From the NCBI GenBank assembly GCA_031553835.1, contig JAVBKX010000057.1, forward strand, positions 1 through 9,676: a DNA stretch of 9,676 nt, written 5' to 3'. The DNA is from JAVBKX01 sp031553835 (GTDB lineage: Bacteria; Bacteroidota; Bacteroidia; Bacteroidales; Azobacteroidaceae). Positions 1 through 7,313 of the stretch are shown here, piece by piece. The notes beneath the pieces are model-generated. The model was not told the DNA's origin. It did not search any database and saw only the letters and a program-made list of their open reading frames with translations. Position numbers and translations under genes: made by a program. Position 1 is the first letter of the stretch. Every line of letters starts with the position of its first letter.

Positions 1-459
1 GCCGATCGCGGCACGTTGATGTATACGGACAGGCGTTACCTGAAACGGATTTTTGAAGAGATCATGGACAACAGCGTCAAGTATTCGTCCGACATCGTTC
101 GTATGCAAATCGTTGCCGTGCGGAGGGATCGCAGGATCATCCTGGTAGCGGTCGACCACGGCGGAGGGATCGCCCAAAGCGATTTGGACAATATGTACAT
201 TGTAAATCACGATATTGCACGTTATTATAAGGAAGAAATCAAACGCGAAACGAAATCGGGGCTTGGGTTCAGTTTCGTGCTGTCGTTTGTGCGTGCGCTC
301 GGCGGCGATGTCAAAATCACATCCGACGACGGCATGGCAGGCGTGAAGATGATTTTTACCCTTACAGGCGATGATTTGCGACAGATAGCCGAACACGACC
401 GTTCTGCGGGCAACGGGCAGGCCAAAACCATCAGTATTGCGAAGCGTACCGCCCCGTAA
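1..459 (+). CDS. Sensor histidine kinase, C-terminal ATPase domain (5' end outside window)
   Basis: The reading frame is open from base 1, so the true start lies upstream; the internal TTG/ATG codons at 16-21 are not credible starts because the domain is already under way. Seen in the sequence is a HATPase_c (GHKL) domain. The N box EEIMDNSVKYS lies at about residues 19-29 of the visible part, with the Mg-binding Asn at bases 70-72. The G1 box VDHGGGI and the G2 box KSGLGFSFVLSF follow in the usual order. Such domains bind ATP and phosphorylate a His in the upstream dimerisation domain, which then passes phosphate to a response regulator. The sensor and DHp domains are not in view, so the signal and partner cannot be named. 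After the domain there is a hydrophilic tail of about 30 residues. The gene is GC-richer than the small genes that follow, as expected of a resident gene at the edge of an insertion. Confident about the family, not the role. Confidence 0.85.
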   Translation, partial: ADRGTLMYTDRRYLKRIFEEIMDNSVKYSSDIVRMQIVAVRRDRRIILVAVDHGGGIAQSDLDNMYIVNHDIARYYKEEIKRETKSGLGFSFVLSFVRALGGDVKITSDDGMAGVKMIFTLTGDDLRQIAEHDRSAGNGQAKTISIAKRTAP

Positions 460-477
460 ATCGTAAGTCAGATACTA

Positions 478-508
478 TTGCTTTTGAACCTTTATTTGGC
501 TACCTTTG
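478..508 (+). promoter_or_regulatory. Bacteroidota-type promoter for the small gene at 545
   Basis: A full TAnnTTTG -7 box (TACCTTTG) lies at 501-508, and a TTG -33 element at 478-480 is 20 bases upstream, close to the Bacteroides sigma-ABfr consensus arrangement. The expected transcription start is around 515, which gives a leader of about 30 bases before the ATG at 545. It sits just after the histidine kinase stop codon, so the downstream small genes have their own promoter. Confidence 0.6.
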
Positions 509-544
509 TTGGTAGATTAGTACTTGCGGTCTGCATCATTTATC

Positions 545-733
545 ATGAAAATTTCTGAAATCTTTCGGCCAATCATCAGGCTTTTTCAAACCCAAAAGCG
601 CAAATCGTTCCCTGCTAAGCGGAGTCTGGAGGAAATGTTTTCTTATCGCATCGGCAAACCCGACGATGAGGAAACAAGGGAGGCGTTCAGGCTACTCAAG
701 GAATTGATTGATAAAGATAATGAGAATAAATAG
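545..733 (+). CDS. Small hypothetical protein, 62 aa
   Basis: Not recognised. The ATG at 545 is preferred over the in-frame TTG at 524, because the promoter at 478-508 would start transcription near 515 and leave almost no leader before 524; an in-frame stop lies at 518-520. The product is soluble and charged. It has a short amphipathic N-terminal helix (ISEIFRPIIRLF), a basic patch (QKRKSFPAKR) and an acidic helical C-terminus (DDEETREAFRLLKELIDKD). There is no membrane segment and no metal-binding motif. The gene ends 31 bases before the next plus-strand gene and probably shares its transcript. A small regulator or the short partner of a two-gene module is possible but is only a guess from size and layout. 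The promoter and plausible protein composition are the main evidence that it is real. Confidence 0.5.
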   Translation: MKISEIFRPIIRLFQTQKRKSFPAKRSLEEMFSYRIGKPDDEETREAFRLLKELIDKDNENK

Positions 734-764
734 TATAAAATCACTGATACGCAATTGATCAACA

Positions 765-1106
765 ATGTACCTACACCACGAAATAGATGAAATAAAAAGC
801 CTTGATGATTTACATCTTCAATGGAAATTGACATTCGACGATGTCGTTCGTGCATTGATTGCAGGGTATACTTTTTTCATAGATCATAAAGAAAATAAGA
901 GTTTTATGATCAAACGGTGGGAAACCCGCAGGAACGAATTGCTCAAACTAAGGGATCACATGAAAATCTATTGGAAACATTGCCCTTCGGAAATCCGCGA
1001 AAACTTGAATATCTTGATCAAAGAACTGAAACACCAAAGAAAAGTCTTCACCAAATATGCGCATCCGTTGATTTACAGGAACTTTTTTGATTATGCGCTT
1101 ATATAG
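765..1106 (+). CDS. Hypothetical helical protein, 113 aa
   Basis: Not recognised. The product looks like a soluble, all-helical, basic protein. The N-terminal half holds an acidic/hydrophobic helix (HHEIDEIKSLDDLHLQWKL) and a hydrophobic stretch (VVRALIAGYTFFI) that is too short and interrupted to be a confident membrane segment. The C-terminal half is dominated by Lys/Arg/Glu helices with the pattern of a coiled coil (WETRRNELLKLRDHMKIYW, then NLNILIKELKHQRKVF). It follows the 62-aa gene by 31 bases on the same strand with no promoter visible in the gap, so co-transcription is likely. It ends shortly before a convergent gene at 1134. It could be the second member of a two-gene accessory module, but no catalytic motif supports any particular activity. 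Confidence 0.55.
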   Translation: MYLHHEIDEIKSLDDLHLQWKLTFDDVVRALIAGYTFFIDHKENKSFMIKRWETRRNELLKLRDHMKIYWKHCPSEIRENLNILIKELKHQRKVFTKYAHPLIYRNFFDYALI

Positions 1107-1133
1107 TGCCGTCACTTACCCTGTTATCTATTT

Positions 1134-1451
1134 TCAAATTTTCTTTCTCCATACTTCAACTTTAGATTTTCTATCCAAAATATTTATGCTGGAATCTGTT
1201 TTTTTAGTGTCCTCAATTCCGAATAAAGCAGCAAATTTTGATAATGTTCTTGCTATTTGTGAATTGATGCTTCTAAATGGATATTTGTGGTTAGGGTTCA
1301 GAAAGCTAACATATTCATTTTGAAATTTTATCATAAACCATTGAATAAACTTATGAGAATCAAATTCAACACCAGATATATCTATAATCATCAGTTTTAT
1401 ACGACCTGATTCATTGCACATAAATTTTTCTACTCTAATTTTCATATACAT
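1134..1451 (-). CDS. Hypothetical protein, 105 aa
   Basis: Not recognised. The start is ATG at 1451-1449; a second in-frame ATG two codons later (1445-1443) is equally possible and gives 103 aa. The protein has a basic N-terminus (KIRVEKFMCNESGRIKLMII), a middle with a regular amphipathic pattern (FDSHKFIQWFMIKFQNEYVSFL), a helix (SINSQIARTLSKFAALFGI) and a basic C-terminus (DRKSKVEVWRKKI). This resembles a compact folded protein rather than random translation, and it is more convincing than the plus-strand frame at 1087-1323 that overlaps it. It converges on the 113-aa gene and diverges from the restriction enzyme gene across 211 bases. No clear promoter was found upstream. It may be a small accessory or regulatory protein of a mobile region; that is inference. 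Confidence 0.5.
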   Translation of the reverse strand: MYMKIRVEKFMCNESGRIKLMIIDISGVEFDSHKFIQWFMIKFQNEYVSFLNPNHKYPFRSINSQIARTLSKFAALFGIEDTKKTDSSINILDRKSKVEVWRKKI

Positions 1452-1662
1452 ACATTAAATTTTTAAAATTATACTTTCTTAATGGAGAAAAAATGAACAA
1501 AAGAACTTATCATCCCCTCCCCTAATACATTATAAGAAGATCAGAGAGATTTGGAAAGTAAAATAGTAAAAAATAACCCTTTTTGCCTATTTTTGTCTTA
1601 TAAATAGAATTGTTACGACTAATTTTTGTCGGACTTTTGGGAAATAAAAAATAATTGAACCA
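1452..1662. other. AT-rich divergent intergenic region
   Basis: These 211 bases separate the minus-strand 105-aa gene from the restriction enzyme gene. The stretch is strongly AT-rich, with runs such as TTTTTAAAATT near 1460. Apart from the -7-like box at 1588-1595 it shows no convincing gene, RNA gene, hairpin terminator or repeat. Any control of the restriction enzyme would have to be here, but no operator-like inverted repeat was seen. Confidence 0.5.
1588..1595 (+). promoter_or_regulatory. Candidate -7 box for the restriction enzyme gene
   Basis: TATTTTTG fits the TAnnTTTG consensus and would start transcription around 1602, giving a leader of about 60 bases to the ATG at 1663. No TTG -33 element sits at the normal 19-21 base spacing, so this rests on the -7 box alone. 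A weaker, one-base-longer variant ending in TTTG occurs at 1620-1628. Confidence 0.35.
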
Positions 1663-4600
1663 ATGACACTTTCAGAATATATTGAAAATATCAACAAGCG
1701 GTATCGGCTTGGCAATGCTACCGAACACACATTTAGAGGTGACTTGCAACAACTGATCGAAAGTTTGGTGCCTGATGTAAGAGCGACCAACGAACCGAAA
1801 CGACAGAAATGTGGCGCACCCGATTATATCCTCACTAAAAAGGATATTCCCGTGGGATTTATTGAAGCCAAAGATATAGGCGACAGTGACCTCGATGGGA
1901 CAAAGAAAACGGGGCACAAGGAACAATTCGATCGTTATAAGGCATCGCTCAACAATCTTATTTTTACCGATTACCTCGATTTCCGCCTGTATCGTGAGAG
2001 TACTTTTGTAACTGGTATTGCCATCGGCAAGATTACGGATAAGGGCATCGTGCCGTTGACGGAAAACTTTGCTCCATTCGAAAACTTCATCAAGGATTTT
2101 TGTACACACATCGGGCAAACCATCAAAAGCCCGAAAAGGTTGGCCGAGATGATGGCCGGCAAAGCGCGACTGCTTTCGGATGTGATTGAAAAGGCGCTCA
2201 CCAGCGACGAAAATAACAACGAGGATAGCACACTGAAAGACCAAATGAAGGCTTTCCGCCAAATATTAATCCACGACATTACACCCAAAGGATTTGCTGA
2301 TGTGTATGCCCAAACTATTGCTTACGGTATGTTTGCCGCAAGGCTGCACGACCCCACATTGCCTACATTCAGCAGGCAAGAAGCGGCGGAACTGATACCG
2401 AGGTCAAATCCCTTTCTGCGGAAACTGTTCGGCTACATCGCCGGGCCCGACATCGACGACCGTATCCGGTGGATTGTGGACAGCCTTATCGAGATATTTT
2501 TAGCCTGCGATGTGCGGGAAATTATGGAAGGATATGGACACCAAACAAAAATGGAAGACCCGGTAATCCATTTCTACGAAACATTCCTGAGCGAATACGA
2601 CCCTAAGCTGCGGAAAGCGCGTGGTGTATGGTATACCCCTGCGCCGGTGGTGAATTTTATTGTACGTGCCGTTGATGATATTCTGAAAACTGAGTTTGGA
2701 TTACCCAACGGTATTGCCGACAACAGTACCACCCGCATCAAAGTGCAGGAGCAAGGTAACGACAAAAAGATAGAGCGCGAGGTTCATCGCGTACAGATAC
2801 TCGACCCCGCTACCGGTACAGGCACTTTCCTTGCTGAAGTAGTGAAGCATATTCACCGGAAGTTTGAAGGTCAACAAGGCATTTGGAGCAACTACGTGGA
2901 AACGCACCTACTGCCACGCCTCAACGGGTTCGAATTGTTGATGGCCAGTTATGCCATGGCACACCTGAAATTGGATTTGTTGCTCACCGAAACAGGTTTC
3001 AAACCAACCCGCGAACAACGGTTTCGTGTGTATCTCACGAACAGCTTAGAAGAAAGCCACCCCGATACCGGTACGATATGGGCAAGTTGGCTGAGTGCTG
3101 AAGCCAATGAAGCCAACCGAATCAAACGCGATACACCAGTAATGTGTGTGATAGGAAATCCGCCATATAGTGTGAGCAGTACGAATAAAAATGACTGGAT
3201 TGACAAATTAACTGCCGATTATAAGAAAGATTTGAATGAAAAAAACATTCAGCCCCTATCAGACGACTATATCAAATTTATCCGCTTCGGGCAACATTTC
3301 GTTGACAAAAACGGTAGCGGCGTGCTGGCTTATATATCCAATAACAGTTTTATTGATGGGATTATCCACCGTCAGATGCGAAAATGCTTGTTGGAAAGTT
3401 TCGATATAATCTATATCCTCGATTTACACGGGAATGCCAAGAAAAAAGAAGTTTGTCCCGATGGAAGCCCTGACCAGAATGTGTTTGATATTATGCAGGG
3501 TGTTTCCATTAATATTTTTGTAAAAACAGGGAAGAAAAAGAAAAACGCATTAGGGGAGGTTTTTCATTATGATTTATACGGGAAAAGAGAGGATAAATAT
3601 GATTTTCTTTTGGAAAACTCGTTGAAAACAGTTGGCTTTAATGAATTGAAAAATGTAGCACCGAGTTATTTTTTTGTAACCAAAAATATGAGCGGACAAG
3701 GTGAATACGAAAAAGGTGTTAAAGTTGATTTATTATTCCCTCTAAATGCAAGTGGTATAAAAACACAACGTGATGATGCATCTATAAAATTCTCTCAAAA
3801 AGAATGTGATGAAATAAAAAACGATTTTCTTTCACTTACAAATGAACAACTTATTGCTAAATACGAATTTAAAGATGTACGAGATTGGACAATAAATGAA
3901 GCAAGAAAAGATTTACAAACAAATAAAATCATTACAAACAAAATTGCATACCGTCCTTTTGATGACCGTTTTATGAATTATACGGGAAAAACAAAAGGTG
4001 TACAAGGCTATCCAAGATTTGAAATAATGAAACACTTCATCAATGGTAAAAATGTTGGAATACTATTGCCCCGTCAAGCAATAACAGAAAAGTTTGGTTT
4101 TTTTGTTTGTGATTCAATTTGCGATATAAACTATACGGGAAATGCAGGACAATTTGGTGCAGGTATGGTTTTTCCACTTTACATTTATCCCGAAACCAAT
4201 AAACAAGACTTATTTAATCAAAGTCAAAATTCTAAAAGAACTCCGAATCTAAACTTAGAAATCGTCCAGAAGATAGCCGATCAATTAGGGTTTCGTTTCA
4301 CCAAAGAAAAAGAAGCTGACGATAGTACTTTTGCGCCCATAGATTTGCTGGATTATATCTATGCTGTGCTGCACTCGCCTGCGTACCGCGAGAAATATAA
4401 AGAGTTCCTGAAAATTGACTTTCCACGAGTGCCTTACCCCAAGGATGCCGAGTCATTTTGGCAATTGGTGCGCTTAGGCAGCGAGCTACGACAACTTCAT
4501 CTTCTCGAAAGCCCTGTGGTGGAACGGTTCATTACCCAATATCCCGTTGATGGTAATAATATGGTAATCAAACCGCGTTACGAAAACGGGCGGGTATACA

Positions 4601-4806
4601 TTAATGATACGCAATATTTTGACAGTGTGTCCGATGTGGCGTGGAACTTCTATATTGGTGGTTACCAGCCTGCACAAAAGTGGTTGAAAGACCGTAAAGA
4701 TCGTGTACTCGGATTTGATGACATCCTGCATTACCAAAAGATCATTGTTGCGCTGACGGAAACGGATAGGTTGATGAAGGAAGTTGACAAAGTGGGAGAA
4801 TTTTAA
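1663..4806 (+). CDS. Single-chain restriction-modification enzyme (type IIG / type ISP-like, N6-adenine)
   Basis: A 1047-aa enzyme that combines DNA cleavage and SAM-dependent adenine methylation. In order: an N-terminal PD-(D/E)xK nuclease with P53-D54 and E68-A-K70, followed by HKEQFDRY (85-92); a helical connector to about 310; methyltransferase motif X-like GVWYTPAPVVNF (321-332), motif I ILDPATGTGTF (379-389) and motif IV NPPY (499-502), typical of N6-adenine enzymes; a specificity region from about 560 to 870; and a C-terminal part with DLLDYIYAVLHSPAYREKY (884-902), of the kind seen in type ISP enzymes. The length is normal for type IIG. It lacks the DEAD-box helicase that makes true type ISP enzymes much longer, so no ATP-driven translocation is expected. 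An in-frame stop at 1645 fixes the start at 1663. All key residues are present and no separate S or R gene is needed. Codons for about 620-863 are much more AT-rich than the rest, suggesting specificity-domain exchange. BREX PglX and DISARM methylases were considered, but partner genes are absent. The recognition site cannot be predicted from sequence alone. Confidence 0.85.
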   Translation: MTLSEYIENINKRYRLGNATEHTFRGDLQQLIESLVPDVRATNEPKRQKCGAPDYILTKKDIPVGFIEAKDIGDSDLDGTKKTGHKEQFDRYKASLNNLIFTDYLDFRLYRESTFVTGIAIGKITDKGIVPLTENFAPFENFIKDFCTHIGQTIKSPKRLAEMMAGKARLLSDVIEKALTSDENNNEDSTLKDQMKAFRQILIHDITPKGFADVYAQTIAYGMFAARLHDPTLPTFSRQEAAELIPRSNPFLRKLFGYIAGPDIDDRIRWIVDSLIEIFLACDVREIMEGYGHQTKMEDPVIHFYETFLSEYDPKLRKARGVWYTPAPVVNFIVRAVDDILKTEFGLPNGIADNSTTRIKVQEQGNDKKIEREVHRVQILDPATGTGTFLAEVVKHIHRKFEGQQGIWSNYVETHLLPRLNGFELLMASYAMAHLKLDLLLTETGFKPTREQRFRVYLTNSLEESHPDTGTIWASWLSAEANEANRIKRDTPVMCVIGNPPYSVSSTNKNDWIDKLTADYKKDLNEKNIQPLSDDYIKFIRFGQHFVDKNGSGVLAYISNNSFIDGIIHRQMRKCLLESFDIIYILDLHGNAKKKEVCPDGSPDQNVFDIMQGVSINIFVKTGKKKKNALGEVFHYDLYGKREDKYDFLLENSLKTVGFNELKNVAPSYFFVTKNMSGQGEYEKGVKVDLLFPLNASGIKTQRDDASIKFSQKECDEIKNDFLSLTNEQLIAKYEFKDVRDWTINEARKDLQTNKIITNKIAYRPFDDRFMNYTGKTKGVQGYPRFEIMKHFINGKNVGILLPRQAITEKFGFFVCDSICDINYTGNAGQFGAGMVFPLYIYPETNKQDLFNQSQNSKRTPNLNLEIVQKIADQLGFRFTKEKEADDSTFAPIDLLDYIYAVLHSPAYREKYKEFLKIDFPRVPYPKDAESFWQLVRLGSELRQLHLLESPVVERFITQYPVDGNNMVIKPRYENGRVYINDTQYFDSVSDVAWNFYIGGYQPAQKWLKDRKDRVLGFDDILHYQKIIVALTETDRLMKEVDKVGEF

Positions 4807-4852
4807 TAATCTGCAAGTTGTTAATTTAGACTATATTGCGATTGATCTAATC

Positions 4853-7312
4853 TCATATTTCGATCGGGATTTCGGCTTCATTCTCAATTCTGATTAACTC
4901 ATAAATAGGTATATCTGCCCCTAAAATTTCAATCGAAACAGTAAACGCATAAGGAATTGGAGTTTTATTTTTATCCCACCCTTTATGACCTCGTACAGCA
5001 AAACATATTTCTTCTGGTAATTCAAATGATTTTATTATAGTCCAATCTTTTTGTAATGTGCTATTATTACGATTTATACCATTAATGCCCCAATCATTTC
5101 TATTTTTTATTTTCCAGTCAAAATTTCTAAGTAAATCCCTCGCTTCTTTGTCATAATTCATTACTTGTTGTTCAATTTCACTCAAAGCGTACTTTTTAAA
5201 ATCTTCAAACGATTCTCCGATTTTGGATGTACTCCAATCCAACCACGTAGATAAATACGAGTTTGTTTTTTGACGGGTTCGCCTTACCCTGCCTGTATAA
5301 GCTAAAGATACTTCTATTAGAATATCATATTCATCACCCTGCCCTCTTAATTCATTTGGTATTGATAAAGAGTATAAATGGCCTTCTTCTGATTTAATAT
5401 TTCCAGTACTATAAAAGGTGATTCTATGCTCCGTATTTCGGGTGACTCTGTCTAAAGATGGCAACCCATAGCCAAAATGCCTGATACTTGGTAAAGTGGG
5501 GGTATAAAAATAATTTCCTGGCAATCTCGCACCTTGCACAATAAATGCACGGATTAAGTTGGCGCCTTCATCTGGATATAAGTGCTTCAATTTAGCAGCA
5601 ATATGTGCGACTTTTGGTGCCGAAAATGAGGTGCCTACACTATCTTTTCCAAATGCATTTCCACCATGTAAGGTAGAACGTACTAATTCAGTGGCAGTTT
5701 CAGCATGTTCCTTGACTATTCCATCATCGGAAAATACTACTCCACCTCCATATTCAACAACATCAGGCTTAATATGTCCCCAAATGCCAGTCCCAATTCT
5801 TGAATAACCGGAAATCTCATTTACTTCTCCCAATAATCTCCAATCTCCATCATCAAAATAACAGTGGTTGATTGATCCAACAGTAATTCCAAAACTACTA
5901 TGAGCGGGATTGGCAATTTGACAGTATGGCTCGGTTAGATAAGTTGGGTAAAATTTCCCACTCCTCAAATAAGATCCAATCATATTAAAAGGGATATTTC
6001 CCGCAGCAATTACAAACAAGACATCCTTTTCATAGATGAGTTTATCTATAACCGCAGCCCAATTCGACATGTGTCTTTTCCGATGTGGGTTGTTTGAACC
6101 TATTGAAAGATTAAATATTTTACAGTCTTCATTTTCTCCAACAACTTGTTGCATTAATTCAGCAGGAAATCTATTTGGAAGTTGATTATTTGCATCCAAA
6201 ACTCTCAAATTTCTGACAAAAAATGGCAGTTTATAGGGTGTGGTAATTACAGATATTCCATTGGGATAAAGAATAGCCCCTGCAACTTTTGTCCCATGAC
6301 CTCCTCTACTCACATGGTCAGCAGTTGAATCATCTCCTGCTATATAAGAACGAGAACATCGAGGTTTTATAGCTGGTGATAAGTACTTATTCCCTTCCAT
6401 AATTCCACTGTCAATAACTCCAATTTCGACAGCATTCTCATCCGGAGTAATGAGTTCAATTTCAACATCTGGTAAAGAATCATCCCCTCCAATAACTCCT
6501 GATATATTTTCTATTTCAACAATCTCAAATACAAATTGATAATTGACAGCCAAGTCTTTTAGCCCTTTTCCAGTAATAGAAACTTCACATCCAAAACAAT
6601 CATCCAAATGAACAATACTACTTGTGATTTGGCCATAGTGGTTTATGAAGTCCTCAAAATGTGATTCTCTTTCACGTAATAAATCATCTCTTTCTTCTGA
6701 TTCCTTATTGTATTTCTCTAATCTGCGATTTCCACCTTTTGTATTTGGATTGGGCCTTTTCCTTAAAGGCTTATTAAAAGCTATCGAAACTTCTAATTCA
6801 TAGATTCTGTCATCTTGAATTCTATCCCACTTCGAATAAAGTTCTTCAGAAAGAATATGTTTAGGTTTCCAGTCCTCTCTATTACCATCAAAGATTTTCC
6901 AAAAATCTGCAACTTTTGCAGTACCATATTGCGAATTAATAAAACCGGTTACTTTATCCTCCAAAGTCCGAAAATTATCAAGAGAAGCCCCAATTATAAG
7001 ACCATCTTCTTCTTCCGAAATAATTTCTATTTCAAAAGATTCCAAATCAAATTCAGTATTAATAATATTCGGATTGACTTGCAAGAAAATAGGTTTGATA
7101 TCCTTATCTAAAGTTGCTAATTCCAGATCATCCCTTTGATCAAAAGATAAATCCCATTCATCTTTCGTTTTGTCAATACATTTTTGTAATGAAGAACTAT
7201 GTCCGGCTCTATTGGCTTTATTTAATTCTGTTTGAGGGCTTTCCCCACCTCCATGAAATCGAGGTTTCCCTTCAATCTTTTGAATAAGTTTTAAATGCGG
7301 GAATTGCTCCAT
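4853..7312 (-). CDS. ietS: Subtilisin-like S8 family anti-phage peptidase IetS
   Basis: An 819-aa cytoplasmic serine protease of the subtilisin (S8) family. The complete catalytic triad is visible: Asp301 in GVIDSGIM, His339 in GGHGTKVAGA and Ser562 in VGTSFSAPKVA. The oxyanion-hole Asn439 is in IAAGN. There is no signal peptide or membrane segment, so it should act inside the cell, unlike secreted subtilisins. Residues 1-290 form a large N-terminal region. It includes FHGGGESP near 20-26, an NRAGHSSSLQK segment near 34-44 and a highly charged stretch at about 181-217 that may be a flexible or coiled linker. Residues from about 630 form a C-terminal, beta-rich-looking domain. It starts one base after the stop of the AAA+ gene, so the two are translationally coupled. 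An AAA+ ATPase followed by an S8 peptidase of this size is the IetAS anti-phage pair (Gao et al. 2020; also written IteA/IteS in some annotations). The natural substrate is not known from this sequence. The protease family is certain; the defence role comes from pairing and architecture. Confidence 0.88.
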   Translation of the reverse strand: MEQFPHLKLIQKIEGKPRFHGGGESPQTELNKANRAGHSSSLQKCIDKTKDEWDLSFDQRDDLELATLDKDIKPIFLQVNPNIINTEFDLESFEIEIISEEEDGLIIGASLDNFRTLEDKVTGFINSQYGTAKVADFWKIFDGNREDWKPKHILSEELYSKWDRIQDDRIYELEVSIAFNKPLRKRPNPNTKGGNRRLEKYNKESEERDDLLRERESHFEDFINHYGQITSSIVHLDDCFGCEVSITGKGLKDLAVNYQFVFEIVEIENISGVIGGDDSLPDVEIELITPDENAVEIGVIDSGIMEGNKYLSPAIKPRCSRSYIAGDDSTADHVSRGGHGTKVAGAILYPNGISVITTPYKLPFFVRNLRVLDANNQLPNRFPAELMQQVVGENEDCKIFNLSIGSNNPHRKRHMSNWAAVIDKLIYEKDVLFVIAAGNIPFNMIGSYLRSGKFYPTYLTEPYCQIANPAHSSFGITVGSINHCYFDDGDWRLLGEVNEISGYSRIGTGIWGHIKPDVVEYGGGVVFSDDGIVKEHAETATELVRSTLHGGNAFGKDSVGTSFSAPKVAHIAAKLKHLYPDEGANLIRAFIVQGARLPGNYFYTPTLPSIRHFGYGLPSLDRVTRNTEHRITFYSTGNIKSEEGHLYSLSIPNELRGQGDEYDILIEVSLAYTGRVRRTRQKTNSYLSTWLDWSTSKIGESFEDFKKYALSEIEQQVMNYDKEARDLLRNFDWKIKNRNDWGINGINRNNSTLQKDWTIIKSFELPEEICFAVRGHKGWDKNKTPIPYAFTVSIEILGADIPIYELIRIENEAEIPIEI

Positions 7313-7313
7313 T

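Noticed and set aside
1087..1323. 78-residue plus-strand frame with hydrophobic segments, possible small membrane protein
   Set aside because: It overlaps the end of the 113-aa gene and is opposite the 105-aa minus gene, whose composition is more protein-like. The hydrophobic character follows from reading AT-rich sequence in that frame.
1672..2262. 196-residue open frame on the minus strand
   Set aside because: It lies wholly opposite the nuclease and connector of the restriction enzyme, whose motifs prove the plus-strand frame; the minus product has no recognisable motif.
1663..4806. BREX (PglX) or DISARM methylase
   Set aside because: The enzyme has its own N-terminal PD-(D/E)xK nuclease, and none of the partner genes of BREX (BrxC, PglZ) or DISARM (helicase, phospholipase D) is in the window.
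4807..4852. Bidirectional terminator between the convergent genes
   Set aside because: The gap has no stable GC stem followed by a T-run in either direction; a few CGAT/ATCG matches are too short to support a hairpin.
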